Shown: positions 51,929 through 61,811, numbered from the stretch's first letter. The stretch: 64,000 nucleotides of DNA from Parvibaculum sp045863935 (GCF_045863935.1 NZ_BTVP01000002.1:1-64000); one strand, 5' to 3'. Translations and numbers: made by a program. The notes: generated by a model not told the origin, from the sequence alone.

Positions 51929-51957
51929 TTGTCATCGAAATGTCATCGAAACGTCAC
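51929..51957 (+). promoter_or_regulatory. Pho-box-like array between convergent genes
   Basis: Heptamers TTGTCAT, ATGTCAT and ACGTCAC recur every 11 nt with CGAA spacers on the plus strand. No plus-strand gene starts downstream before the terminator at 51991, so the site is apparently orphaned. Confidence 0.5.
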
Positions 51958-51990
51958 GAAACACATCGAGACCTGCCCTCCCGAAAACGA

Positions 51991-52030
51991 AAACGCCGCT
52001 TCCGGGGACAAGTGCCTGGAAGCGGCGTTT
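51991..52030. terminator. bidirectional hairpin terminator
   Basis: AAACGCCGCTTCC (51991-52003) pairs perfectly with GGAAGCGGCGTTT (52018-52030) around a 14-nt loop, between the convergent MFS and enoyl-CoA hydratase genes. Confidence 0.8.
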
Positions 52031-52051
52031 CGCGTTGAGGCGACTTATCCC

Positions 52052-52957
<906 letters not shown>

Positions 52958-53202
52958 TCGTTTCGCTCCCTGTCTGGTGCCGTTACCAAAATTTCTGTTC
53001 TGTGCAGCCCACCCGGCGGCGCCGCTGCGTCAACCTCACTCGCGGCGAAGGAAGTTGACGAGCACGTCATCTTGCTGTGTGTTTGCGCCGGATGGACCCG
53101 GAATCTCATGGGTCCAGATATAACAATGGACTCGCAGAAAAGCGAAATCCGGGCGGGGCAAAAGCTCCGCCTCTCAGTTTCATGCCCGGGAGACGACCAG
53201 CG

Positions 53203-54759
53203 ATGCACCCTTCATCCCATGCCAGGACCACGCCCGACAAGCCCGCCTATATCATGGCGGCGACGGGCGAAAGCGTCAGCTTCAAGGAGCTCGACGAGCG
53301 CTCCAACCAGCTTGCGCATCTCTTCCGGGATGCGGGCCTGAAGCCGGGCGACGCCATCGCGATCTTCATGGACAATAACGCGCGCTACTACGAGATCTGC
53401 TGGGCGGCGCAGCGGGCAGGGCTCTACTACACCTGCATCTCGTCGCGCCTGACGGCAGGCGAGGTCGCCTATATCATCGCGGATTGCGGCGCGCGGATGC
53501 TGTTCACCTCCGCGGCGGTCTCGGCGACGGCCGAAGAGCTGCTGAAAGACGGCCACATGCCCGACAAGATCGAACGCAAGTTCGCGGTGGGCGGCGCCAT
53601 TGCCGGGTACGAAAATTTCGAGGACGCGCGCGCGAAATTCCCGACGACGCCGATCGCCGACCAGACGGCCGGCACGGACATGCTCTATTCGTCGGGCACG
53701 ACGGGACGTCCGAAAGGCGTCCGGCATCCGCTGACCGGCGGCGCCTTCGACGAGGATACGGCGCTCGAAGGCCTTGCGATGCTGCTCTACGGGATGGACG
53801 CCAACACGGTCTATCTCTCGCCCGCGCCGCTCTATCATGCCGCGCCGCTGCGCTGGTCGATGACGGTGCAGCGCCTCGGCGGCACTGTGATCGTGATGGA
53901 GCATTTCGACGCGGAAGAGTCGCTCCGGCTGATCGAAAAATACAAGGCCACGCACAGCCAGTGGGTGCCGACCATGTTCGTGCGCATGCTGAAGATGCCG
54001 GAAGATGTGCGCCTGAAATACGACGTGTCGTCGATGAAGGTCGCGATTCACGCCGCGGCGCCCTGCCCCATCCCTGTGAAGGAGCAGATGATCGCCTGGT
54101 GGGGCCCGGTGATCTACGAATATTACGCGGGCTCTGAAGGCAACGGTTTCACCGCGCTCAATTCGGAAGAATGGCTGGCGCACAAGGGTTCCGTCGGCAA
54201 GCCGCTCAACGCCATCGCGCATATCTGCGACGAGGAAGGCAACGAAATCCCGGTCGGCCAGTCCGGCACGATCTATTTCGAGAGCGACAGCAAGTTCGAA
54301 TATTACAACGATCCGAAGAAGACGCAGGAGTCGCGGCATCCGCAGCACCCGAACTGGTCGACGCTCGGCGATATCGGCCGCGTGGACGAGGACGGCTATC
54401 TCTACCTCACCGACCGCAAGGCCTTCATGATCATCTCCGGCGGCGTGAACATCTATCCGCAGGAGGCCGAAAACATCCTCGTCATGCATCCGCGCGTCGC
54501 GGACGTTGCGGTGATCGGCGTGCCGAACGAGGATTTCGGCGAGGAAGTGAAGGCGGTGGTGCAGCCGATCGACTGGTCGGATGCCGGCCCCGCGCTCGAG
54601 GCGGAGCTCATGGAGTTCTGCAAGCAGCACCTCTCGGCCATCAAGTGCCCGCGCTCGATCGATTTCGAGGAAGAACTGCCGCGCCATCCGACGGGCAAGC
54701 TCTACAAGCGCTTGATCCGCGACCGCTACTGGGGCAACCGGGACAGCAAGATCGTCTAG
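53203..54759 (+). CDS. acyl-CoA synthetase (AMP-forming)
   Basis: A 518-aa adenylate-forming ligase activating a fatty or other carboxylic acid to its CoA thioester. Motifs include the P-loop LYSSGTTGRPKGVRHP (161-176), YYAGSEGNG, DIGRVDEDGYLYLTDRKAFM, and the C-terminal catalytic lysine in PRHPTGKLYKR. The start ATG at 53203 follows GGGAGA, and a GTG 126 nt upstream is less likely. A strong terminator follows. Confidence 0.9.
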   Translation: MHPSSHARTTPDKPAYIMAATGESVSFKELDERSNQLAHLFRDAGLKPGDAIAIFMDNNARYYEICWAAQRAGLYYTCISSRLTAGEVAYIIADCGARMLFTSAAVSATAEELLKDGHMPDKIERKFAVGGAIAGYENFEDARAKFPTTPIADQTAGTDMLYSSGTTGRPKGVRHPLTGGAFDEDTALEGLAMLLYGMDANTVYLSPAPLYHAAPLRWSMTVQRLGGTVIVMEHFDAEESLRLIEKYKATHSQWVPTMFVRMLKMPEDVRLKYDVSSMKVAIHAAAPCPIPVKEQMIAWWGPVIYEYYAGSEGNGFTALNSEEWLAHKGSVGKPLNAIAHICDEEGNEIPVGQSGTIYFESDSKFEYYNDPKKTQESRHPQHPNWSTLGDIGRVDEDGYLYLTDRKAFMIISGGVNIYPQEAENILVMHPRVADVAVIGVPNEDFGEEVKAVVQPIDWSDAGPALEAELMEFCKQHLSAIKCPRSIDFEEELPRHPTGKLYKRLIRDRYWGNRDSKIV

Positions 54760-54783
54760 TAGCGCAATGTTGTGATTTCCATT

Positions 54784-54815
54784 GGGGTGCCCAAAAAAAC
54801 TGGGCACCCCTTTTT
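54784..54815 (+). terminator. rho-independent terminator after the acyl-CoA synthetase gene
   Basis: GGGGTGCCCA (54784-54793) pairs with TGGGCACCCC (54801-54810), loop AAAAAAC, followed by five T. It is a textbook terminator. Confidence 0.9.
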
Positions 54816-54878
54816 ATTTCGTATTAAACATAGATGTTTGGAGACATAAATTATGAGAGAATGAGGGGCGATTTAGTC

Positions 54879-55148
54879 ATGACTCAATACAATGCGTTCA
54901 TGTCGAGAAGCAGCATTGATGTTGGAGCGGGAATCCGAATTGAGGGTAAAACGCAACCTAAGGCTGACGACACGATTGCTATCGAGTTCGCCGACAACAA
55001 CCGCGTCGGGGCAACAGTCGTTTCCAGCTCCGACCAAAATTTAGAAATTCGTATTGAAGCCAAGTCCTATAAATTGCGCCCATGGCGAAGCGGCGATGAT
55101 CCACTTTGCTCAATCGACATGCAATCAACTAGCTGGACCTTTTGCTAG
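54879..55148 (+). CDS. small hypothetical protein in lower-GC DNA
   Basis: An 89-aa protein from the ATG at 54879, placed 10 nt after GAGGGG. In-frame ATGs at 54834 and 54861 lack a good ribosome site. The product (DDTIAIEFADNNRVGATVVS, NLEIRIEAKSYKLRPW) is beta-rich and soluble, with no recognised family. The gene and its flanks use many A/T-ending codons, unlike the genes on both sides, which suggests recent acquisition. The 3' end overlaps the region before the OmpA-like gene. Confidence 0.6.
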   Translation: MTQYNAFMSRSSIDVGAGIRIEGKTQPKADDTIAIEFADNNRVGATVVSSSDQNLEIRIEAKSYKLRPWRSGDDPLCSIDMQSTSWTFC

Positions 55149-55210
55149 AGAAAGCGTTTTTCAGTCTACTATCTTCTAGATTGAAGCGATTCACCTGCAT
55201 GGAGGCTGAG

Positions 55211-55690
55211 ATGGGCATGACGATGCGCGGGCTGGCGATGGCCGGGATTTTGGCTCTGGGGGCACTTGCCTTTGGCGGCATGGCCGTCGCGCAGACATCC
55301 GAGATGCACACGCAGGGGCACCAGTGCCGCAATCTCGGCAAGTCGAACAAGGCGTTCGACAAGAATTACTATGTGTATTTCGATACGAATTCGAGCCGCA
55401 TCGACCCGAAATACCAGAAGGAATTCGAGCGCATCTATAAATTCGCCAAGGGCCAGAACGCGCAGCAGATCTGCCTGTTCGGAAAGTCCAGCAAGACCGG
55501 CAATGCCGCAGCCAATGCCGAACTGTCGCGCAAGCGCGCACGCAACGTCGCCAGGGAGTTCGAGGCGCTGGGCTGGCCCGCCTCCAGGATCGCGATCAAC
55601 TCGGAAGGCGAGGCCTGGGGCTGGCTCGAGGAAACGCTGACCTGGGACGCGAAAGAGGACCGGCGCGTCCGCATCCGGCTTTCGAGATAA
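55211..55690 (+). CDS. OmpA-like domain exported protein
   Basis: A 159-aa protein with a signal peptide (RGLAMAGILALGALAFGGMA, cleavage near AVA-QT). The OmpA C-terminal-type domain shows NYYVYFDTNSSRIDPKYQKE and NAELSRKRARNVAREFEALG, the region that normally contacts peptidoglycan. GGAGG at 55200-55204 lies 6 nt before the ATG at 55211, which is preferred over the ATG at 55199 that overlaps that site. No beta-barrel is present, so it is probably periplasmic. Confidence 0.82.
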   Translation: MGMTMRGLAMAGILALGALAFGGMAVAQTSEMHTQGHQCRNLGKSNKAFDKNYYVYFDTNSSRIDPKYQKEFERIYKFAKGQNAQQICLFGKSSKTGNAAANAELSRKRARNVAREFEALGWPASRIAINSEGEAWGWLEETLTWDAKEDRRVRIRLSR

Positions 55691-55801
55691 GGACCCTGCC
55701 CGGAATATGAGTTGGCGCTACGGAGCCGGGGCGGCTAACTTTAGCCCCCGATCCGGCGGCCCGGCCGCACCAAATTACCAGACAGGGAATGGAGACAGAC
55801 T

Positions 55802-56254
55802 ATGCGCGTTTTCGATACGGTCGCTGACTACGTCGCCGAAAAAGGCAATGAAATCGGCGTCAGCGAGTGGGTCACGCTCGACCAGGACCGCGTGAACCTT
55901 TTCGCGGACGCGACGGGCGACCACCAGTGGATCCATATCGATCCGGAGCGCACGAAAAAGGAACTCGGCATGGGCACCATCGCCCATGGCTACCTGACGC
56001 TTTCCCTCCTGCCCTATCTCATGGGCAAGATCAGCACCGTGAAGAGCGCCACGCGCGGCATCAATTACGGCTCGAACTCGGTGCGCTTCACCAACATGGT
56101 TCCCGTGGGCAGCCGCGTGCGCTGCCGCGTGAAGCTGAAGGATGCGACGCCCAAGGCCGGCGGCACGCAGATCATCAATGAAGTGACGATGGAAATCGAA
56201 GGCAATGAGCGGCCTGCCATGGTTGCCGAAACGATCAGCCTGATTTTCGAATAA
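55802..56254 (+). CDS. MaoC family dehydratase
   Basis: A 150-aa hot-dog-fold hydratase. The catalytic Asp/His pair lies in FADATGDHQWIHIDPERT (about 34-51), with the family motifs GTIAHGYLTLSLLP and NYGSNSVRFTNMVPVGSRVR. It probably acts as an (R)-specific enoyl-CoA hydratase, which could also feed 3-hydroxyacyl-CoA to polyhydroxyalkanoate made by the phasin-bearing granules. The start ATG at 55802 lies 111 nt after the OmpA-like gene. Confidence 0.9.
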   Translation: MRVFDTVADYVAEKGNEIGVSEWVTLDQDRVNLFADATGDHQWIHIDPERTKKELGMGTIAHGYLTLSLLPYLMGKISTVKSATRGINYGSNSVRFTNMVPVGSRVRCRVKLKDATPKAGGTQIINEVTMEIEGNERPAMVAETISLIFE

Positions 56255-56257
56255 GGC

Positions 56258-56372
56258 GAATTTCGAGGGCGGGGGATGCTCGTTTCCCCCGCCCCAAACG
56301 GCCCGCCATTGTCCGTCCTTGCAGGCAAGCTGCAGGTCGGGCCGTTTGACCCTCCCCGAGGGGAGGGTGGGA
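56258..56372. repeat. hairpin cluster, repeat family 2
   Basis: Three successive dyads are present: GGCGGGGG with CCCCCGCC (about 56270-56294), AAACGGCCCG with CGGGCCGTTT (about 56296-56347), and the 23-bp block containing CCCTCCCCGAGGGGAGGG (56348-56370), identical to 21826-21848. It lies between the MaoC and msrB genes. Confidence 0.8.
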
Positions 56373-56447
56373 AGAGAGGCCGGTTGCCCGGCGGCGTCAC
56401 GCAGCCCATATAGATATTCGCGACAGCGTTCTTTTCCGGGAGGTTCC

Positions 56448-56861
56448 ATGACCGACATCAAATCCGGCAAGCCCGACATGGCGGATGACGAGTGGCGGCA
56501 GAAGCTGACGCCGGAGCAGTATGCGGTCACGCGCTGTTCGGCGACCGAGCGTCCGTTCACCGGCCCGTGGCTCGACGAGAAGCGAGAGGGCACGTTCGTC
56601 TGCGTCTGCTGCGGCTCCGACCTTTTCCGTTCCGACACGAAATATGAAAGCGGCTCGGGCTGGCCGAGCTTCTTCGACGCGATCGAACCGGGCGCCATCG
56701 CCACGAAGGAAGATGTCAGCCACGGCATGCGGCGCATCGAAATCCTCTGCGCCAGATGCGATGCGCATCTCGGCCATGTGTTCCCGGACGGACCGAAGCC
56801 GACGGGCCTGCGCTACTGCACCAACGGGCATGCGCTGGATTTCAGGCCGGACGCCGACTGA
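56448..56861 (+). CDS. msrB: peptide-methionine (R)-S-oxide reductase
   Basis: A 137-aa repair enzyme reducing the R-sulfoxide of methionine. The zinc site is two Cys pairs (C52/C55 in CVCC, C101/C104 in CARC). The fold signatures are GSGWPSFFDAI and DAHLGHVFPDGP, and the catalytic Cys is C124 in LRYCTNGHALDF. The tail NGHALDF departs from the common NSASLxF but keeps the Asn. It starts at the ATG at 56448 and is followed after 8 nt by the oligopeptidase gene, so the two are probably cotranscribed. Confidence 0.93.
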   Translation: MTDIKSGKPDMADDEWRQKLTPEQYAVTRCSATERPFTGPWLDEKREGTFVCVCCGSDLFRSDTKYESGSGWPSFFDAIEPGAIATKEDVSHGMRRIEILCARCDAHLGHVFPDGPKPTGLRYCTNGHALDFRPDAD

Positions 56862-56869
56862 CCAACCAT

Positions 56870-58984
56870 ATGAAACTCACGCCACCCGCCACCGCGCCGC
56901 GCGCCGAAAAACGGCCCGCGCCCGACACGCATCACGGCATCCGCCGCATCGACGATTACGCCTGGCTGCGCGACGAGAACTGGCGCGAGGTGATGCGCGA
57001 TCCCGACGTGCTCGACAAGGACATCCGGGCCTATCTCGAAGCCGAGAACGCCTATACGGACGCGGCGCTCGCGCCTGTTGCCGAATTGCGCGAGACGCTG
57101 TTTGCCGAGATGAAGGGGCGGATCAAGGAAGACGACAGCTCGGTGCCCTCGCCCGACGGGCCCTTTGCCTATTACACGCGCTTCGTGGAAGGGGCGCAGC
57201 ATCCGCTTTTCTGCCGCCGGCCTCGTGATGCAGAAGGGGGCGACGCGAAGGACGGCGAGGAGGTGATCCTCGACGCGAACCGCGAAGCGGAGGGTGAAGC
57301 CTATTTCAAGATCGGCGATGTGGACCACGCGCCGACGCACAGGCTCGCGGCATGGTCGGCCGACCGCAAGGGATCGGAATATTTCACCGTCCGCTTGCGC
57401 GATCTCGAAACGGGGAAGGACCTCGGCGACGAGGTGCCCGACACGTCGCCCGGCATCGCCTGGGACGCAACGGGCGAAAGCTTCCTCTACACGCAGGTGG
57501 ACGAAGAGCACCGCCCGCTCAAGGTTTTCCGGCATGTGGTGGGCGCGCCCGCAAGCGAGGACAAGCTCGTCTATGCGGAGAAGGATGAAGGTTTCTTCGT
57601 CGGCGTGGGCAAGACGCAGAGCGGCAAGTGGCTCGTCATCTCCGCCCATGACCATCAGACGAGCGAGATCTATTTGATCCCGGCGGACGCCCCCGAAACG
57701 CCGCCGAAGCTCGTGGCGCCGCGCGAGGACGGCGTCGAATACGATGTCGAACACGACGCGCCGCGGAACCGCTTTCTCATTCTCACCAATGCGGAGGGCG
57801 CGGAGGACTTCAAGATCGTGGAGGCGCCGGAAGAGGCGCCCGGCCGCGAGAACTGGCGCGACCTCGTTCCCCACCGGCCCGGCACGCTGATCCTCGCCCA
57901 TTGCGCCTATCGCGACTTCCATGTGCGGCTCGAACGCCGCGACGGGCTGCCGCGCATCGCGGTGCGCCGGATCGCGGACGGAGCGGAACACGAGATCTCG
58001 TTCGACGAGGAAGCCTACGATCTCAACATGGGCGCGGGCTTCGAATACGAGACGACGCGACTGCGCTTTTCCTACAGCTCGATGACGACGCCGGCGGAAG
58101 TCTACGATTACGACCTCGAAACGCGCGAGCGGACTTTCCGCAAGCGGCAGGAAGTGCCTTCGGGACACAACCCGGCGGACTATGTGACGCGGCGCATCTT
58201 CGCCACGGCGGCGGACGGCGAGCAGGTGCCGATATCGCTCGTCTACCGCCGGGGGCTCGCGCCCGACGGCAGCGCGCCCTGCCTGCTCTATGGCTATGGC
58301 TCCTACGGGATCAGCATTCCGGCCTCCTTCTCGACGACCGCGCTCTCGCTCGTCGATCGCGGCTTCGTCTATGCGATCGCGCATATTCGCGGCGGCAAGG
58401 AGAAGGGGTATCGCTGGTACAAGGAAGGAAAGCTTCTCAAGAAGCGCAATACCTTCACCGATTTCATTGCGGCGGGCGAGCATCTGGCGAAGGAAGGCTT
58501 CACCGCGCGGGGCAATATCGTCGCGCATGGCGGCAGCGCGGGCGGCATGCTGATGGGGGCGGTCGCCAACATGGCGCCGGACCTCTTCAAGGGCATCGTG
58601 GCGGAAGTTCCCTTCGTCGATGTGCTGGCGACGATCCTCGATGCGTCGCTGCCGCTGACGCCGCCGGAATGGAACGAATGGGGCAACCCGATCGAAAGCC
58701 GCGAGGCCTACGAATACATGGCCTCCTATTCGCCTTACGACAATGTGCGCCCCCAGGCCTTCCCGCATATCTTCGCGCTGGGCGGGCTGACCGATCCGCG
58801 CGTCACCTATTGGGAGCCCGCGAAATGGGTGGCGAAGTTGCGCGAGGCGCGCGCGAATGACGGCATCACGCTGCTCCATATCAACATGGATGCGGGACAT
58901 GGCGGCGCTTCGGGACGCTTCGAGCGGCTGAAGGAAGTCGCGCGCGTGCAGGCCTTCGCGCTCGCCGTGACGGGAAAAGCCTGA
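56870..58984 (+). CDS. ptrB: S9 family prolyl oligopeptidase (oligopeptidase B-like)
   Basis: A 704-aa cytosolic serine peptidase. An N-terminal seven-bladed propeller (about 70-420, DDYAWLRDENWREVM just before it) gates a C-terminal alpha/beta hydrolase domain. The catalytic triad is S556 in HGGSAGGML, D642 in LTDPRVTYWEP and H677 in DAGHGG. HIRGGKEKGYRWYKEGKLLK matches oligopeptidase B, which cleaves short peptides after Arg/Lys. It starts at the ATG at 56870. Confidence 0.92.
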   Translation: MKLTPPATAPRAEKRPAPDTHHGIRRIDDYAWLRDENWREVMRDPDVLDKDIRAYLEAENAYTDAALAPVAELRETLFAEMKGRIKEDDSSVPSPDGPFAYYTRFVEGAQHPLFCRRPRDAEGGDAKDGEEVILDANREAEGEAYFKIGDVDHAPTHRLAAWSADRKGSEYFTVRLRDLETGKDLGDEVPDTSPGIAWDATGESFLYTQVDEEHRPLKVFRHVVGAPASEDKLVYAEKDEGFFVGVGKTQSGKWLVISAHDHQTSEIYLIPADAPETPPKLVAPREDGVEYDVEHDAPRNRFLILTNAEGAEDFKIVEAPEEAPGRENWRDLVPHRPGTLILAHCAYRDFHVRLERRDGLPRIAVRRIADGAEHEISFDEEAYDLNMGAGFEYETTRLRFSYSSMTTPAEVYDYDLETRERTFRKRQEVPSGHNPADYVTRRIFATAADGEQVPISLVYRRGLAPDGSAPCLLYGYGSYGISIPASFSTTALSLVDRGFVYAIAHIRGGKEKGYRWYKEGKLLKKRNTFTDFIAAGEHLAKEGFTARGNIVAHGGSAGGMLMGAVANMAPDLFKGIVAEVPFVDVLATILDASLPLTPPEWNEWGNPIESREAYEYMASYSPYDNVRPQAFPHIFALGGLTDPRVTYWEPAKWVAKLREARANDGITLLHINMDAGHGGASGRFERLKEVARVQAFALAVTGKA

Positions 58985-59006
58985 ATCCCGAGCCGGCGCG
59001 CGCTGT

Positions 59007-59035
59007 TTGGCGATTCCGTCTTGCGGAATTAAGAT
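59007..59035 (+). promoter_or_regulatory. iclR promoter whose spacer is an operator dyad
   Basis: -35 TTGGCG (59007-59012) and -10 TAAGAT (59030-59035) are exactly 17 bp apart. The spacer is the dyad ATTCCG-TCTTG-CGGAAT (59013-59029), similar to TTCCG/CGGAA boxes bound by IclR-type regulators. Binding would block polymerase, giving autorepression. Confidence 0.75.
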
Positions 59036-59059
59036 AGCCCCGTAAAGCGGAGGAGGCCG

Positions 59060-59854
59060 ATGCCGCGCTCACAACCTGACATCGAAGGCGTGCAGCCCGT
59101 GCTGCGCAGCCTCGCCGTGCTCGAGGCGCTGAACGCGGCCGGCACGGCGACGCTGACGCGCCTGCACGCGGAGACGGGCCTGCCGAAGCCGACGCTGGTA
59201 CGCCTGCTCGATACGATGATCGCGGGCGGCTATGTGCGCCGCGTGTCGCGCACCGCCGGTTATACGCTCACCGAGCGCGTGCTGCGGCTTTCGAGCGGCT
59301 TCCGGCATGGCGATCTCGTGGTCGAGGCGGCGCGGCCCTTCCTCTCGGCGCTGACCGCCGAACATAAATGGCCGGTGGCGCTCGCCACGCTCGACCGCGA
59401 TGCCATGCTGGTGCGCATGTCCACGCGGCAGGAGAGCCCGTTCAGCACCGATCCAGACTGGCTCAACCGGCGCTTGTCCATGCTGCTCTCGGCGCTCGGC
59501 AGGGCCTATCTCGCCTTCTGCCCGGACGAGGAACGCCGCCTTCTCCTCGCCATGCTCAGGAGTTCGAAAGCGGCGATCAATGCGCAGGCCCGCGACGAGA
59601 AATACGTGTCGTCCATGCTCGCCGGGATCAGGAAGCGGGGATATGCGACGACGGCGCCGATGCGCGGCGATGCATCGATGGGCCTTGCGGTTGCCATCAT
59701 GGAGGGCGAGAAGGCCGCCGCCTGCATCACCATGCGCTATATCGGCTCGACGATGAACGAGGCAGAAGCCGTCAAACGCTATCTCGCGCCGATGCGTCAG
59801 GCGGCGGCGGCGATTGCCGCCGCGCATGAGCGGATGACCGTCAACGCCGCGTGA
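59060..59854 (+). CDS. IclR family transcriptional regulator
   Basis: A 264-aa regulator. The winged HTH spans about residues 10-70 (VLRSLAVLEALNAAGTATLT, GLPKPTLVRLLDTMIAGGYV), and the IclR effector domain covers the rest (LGRAYLAFCPDEERRLLLAM, GYATTAPMRGDASMGLAVAI). It resembles MhpR-type regulators of aromatic breakdown. The stop region overlaps the convergent GH5 gene by 14 nt. It has its own operator-containing promoter. Confidence 0.9.
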   Translation: MPRSQPDIEGVQPVLRSLAVLEALNAAGTATLTRLHAETGLPKPTLVRLLDTMIAGGYVRRVSRTAGYTLTERVLRLSSGFRHGDLVVEAARPFLSALTAEHKWPVALATLDRDAMLVRMSTRQESPFSTDPDWLNRRLSMLLSALGRAYLAFCPDEERRLLLAMLRSSKAAINAQARDEKYVSSMLAGIRKRGYATTAPMRGDASMGLAVAIMEGEKAAACITMRYIGSTMNEAEAVKRYLAPMRQAAAAIAAAHERMTVNAA

Positions 59855-61811
59855 TCGTGACCGCCACCTTGTTCGAGCCGATGGCATGGACGAGGAGGCT
59901 CTGGTTTTCCTCGTCGCGCGTTGCCTCGCCGCCTTCGACCTCCACGTCATAGCCATCGGGATATTGCAGCCGGGGCACGAAGATTTCGGTCTCGCCCTTC
60001 CCTGCCGCCTCGTAGACGAAACGGAAGGCGCCCGTCTCGCGCTTGAACTTCATCTTGAGGGGCCGGCCCGCGACGGCGCGCGCATAGGGCCGCACGAAAC
60101 CCTTCAGCGCGCGGCCGCCGCTGTTTATGTCGGAGGGATCGACGCGCTGGTCGATGCTGTAGATGGAGAGGTCTTCCTGGTTCCAGCCATCGCCGACTGC
60201 CTGATCGTTGCGGTTCGAGGCGGTGTAGTTCCATTGCGTCGAGTTCATGAGCAACTGGTCGAGCGCGTTGTACATGAGGTCGAGCGCGATGATGTGTTTC
60301 TGCCACGGCGCTTCGGTGCGGTCGCCCGCGTTCCAGGCCTTGTAGGCCGCCGCATCGTCGAGATCGAAGGGGATACCGAATTCGCCGAGCAGCGCAGGCG
60401 CGCCGGTGTCGCGGTTCAGCGTCTTCGAGGCATCCTTGAGGCGGCCGAGCTGGCGCACATATGACGCCTCGATCGCATCCGCGCCTTCCGTGGTGCGGCC
60501 GGTATAGGGATTGATCTTGACCGGGAAGTCGAAGCGTTTTGTCGAGAGCGTCACGATGTCGTACCAGTGGCTCGCATTCACGGTGCGCTCCGGCGTATCG
60601 GGCGGAAAGCCATGACCGAGGCCCGAGCCCGGATCAAGTTCGGCGAAGAGCAGCCAGTCCTTGTTGATCGCGCGAACGCGCTCGGCGACGCGCGCGAAGA
60701 ACGGACCCATGAAATCCTTCTCCATCTCGAAACGGCGCCCGTTGCGCGCGACGAAGAACTCCTCGTCCAGCGCCTCGATTTCGCCGCCAGCAAGGCGATA
60801 GACACCGGCGCGCTCGAAGGGACAAGCGTGGCCCTGCTTCCAGATCGAAACGCCATCGCCATTCACGAGCACGTCGCGCTTCTTCACGACGGCGCGGGCC
60901 TCCCAGTCGATTCCCATTTCAGGAATTTCACGCGCGAGGCCGCGCGCGGCGGCGAAACCGTCGAGCGGCGACCAGGCAAGGCCCGGCCGCGCGGGAAAGG
61001 GGTTTTTCTCGCTCGGGCCCAGATGGCGATAGCTGAGCGAGAGGCCGACATAACCCGAGCCCGGCTCGTTCAGCGAGTCGAAGCCGATGACGTTCGGCAG
61101 GTCCTTTACGCGTGCCGCGACGGCCTCCATCGCGCCGAGGTAATGTTCCTGCAGGAAATCCTGCGCGGGGCGGCCCTGCACAAGGAAGTCGGGGCAGAAG
61201 GTGTTGCCCGCGAAGAAGAGCGTCCACATGATCGCGTTCGCGGGATACTTGTAGTTCTGCGACCAGGTCATGGTCGGATAGTTCTCTTCCTGCCGGCCGC
61301 CGCGCGCGGGGTCGTATTTGTATTGCATGACATGGGCGGCGCCCGCGGCGTGGAACTTCGTGAAGTCGAGGCCCACGGCGTCGAAGAGCCAGGCGGGCGC
61401 GCCGTCGCCGCCGGTCATGCGGCTCCAGACGTCCTGATGGAAGTCGACGAAGACATACATGCCGTAGTCGCCGGCCTTGCGGCAGAGCGCGGCGAAATAA
61501 TCGAGATAGGCCTCGTCGTAGCGGAAGGGGCCTTCATGCTCCACCGCTTCCCATGTTGTCAGCAGGCGCAGGCAATTGAAGCCCCAGGCCTTGAGCCGCG
61601 CGAGGTGTTCGTCCGCCTCCGAGAGCGGGAAAGGCCGCCCGACGAAGGAGACGGTGCGATGATCGGCGAAATCGGTCGGGATATGGGTGTGCCCGTTCGG
61701 CGTGTAGGGCACCTTGCAGTCGCCGCCGAGATTGACGCCGCGCAGGAGGCGCGTTCGCCCCTCTGTGTCCCGGAACCACTCCCCATCGATTTCGAGACGC
61801 GGCAATGCCAT
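59841..61811 (-). CDS. GH5 family glycosidase (endoglycoceramidase-like)
   Basis: A 656-aa protein. A TIM-barrel cellulase-type domain begins with RLLRGVNLGGDCKVPYTPNG. The acid/base Glu is E249 in FDSLNEPGSG and the nucleophile E477 in ALLGEFGIPF. The C-terminal about 100 residues look like a beta-sandwich (ETEIFVPRLQYPDGYDVEVE). The overall plan matches endoglycoceramidases and sterylglucosidases of GH5. No signal peptide is seen, so it acts inside the cell or is exported by an unknown route. The ATG at 61809-61811 follows GGGAGG. Confidence 0.85.
   Translation of the reverse strand: MALPRLEIDGEWFRDTEGRTRLLRGVNLGGDCKVPYTPNGHTHIPTDFADHRTVSFVGRPFPLSEADEHLARLKAWGFNCLRLLTTWEAVEHEGPFRYDEAYLDYFAALCRKAGDYGMYVFVDFHQDVWSRMTGGDGAPAWLFDAVGLDFTKFHAAGAAHVMQYKYDPARGGRQEENYPTMTWSQNYKYPANAIMWTLFFAGNTFCPDFLVQGRPAQDFLQEHYLGAMEAVAARVKDLPNVIGFDSLNEPGSGYVGLSLSYRHLGPSEKNPFPARPGLAWSPLDGFAAARGLAREIPEMGIDWEARAVVKKRDVLVNGDGVSIWKQGHACPFERAGVYRLAGGEIEALDEEFFVARNGRRFEMEKDFMGPFFARVAERVRAINKDWLLFAELDPGSGLGHGFPPDTPERTVNASHWYDIVTLSTKRFDFPVKINPYTGRTTEGADAIEASYVRQLGRLKDASKTLNRDTGAPALLGEFGIPFDLDDAAAYKAWNAGDRTEAPWQKHIIALDLMYNALDQLLMNSTQWNYTASNRNDQAVGDGWNQEDLSIYSIDQRVDPSDINSGGRALKGFVRPYARAVAGRPLKMKFKRETGAFRFVYEAAGKGETEIFVPRLQYPDGYDVEVEGGEATRDEENQSLLVHAIGSNKVAVTITRR

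Noticed and set aside
51929..52030. Possible small RNA driven by the Pho-box array and ended by the terminator
   Set aside because: After allowing for a -10 element the transcript would be only about 20 nt before the hairpin, and no clear -10 was seen.
56813..58900. 695-codon minus-strand frame opposite the oligopeptidase gene
   Set aside because: A shadow of a clear S9 peptidase; composition is unnatural and there is no ribosome site.
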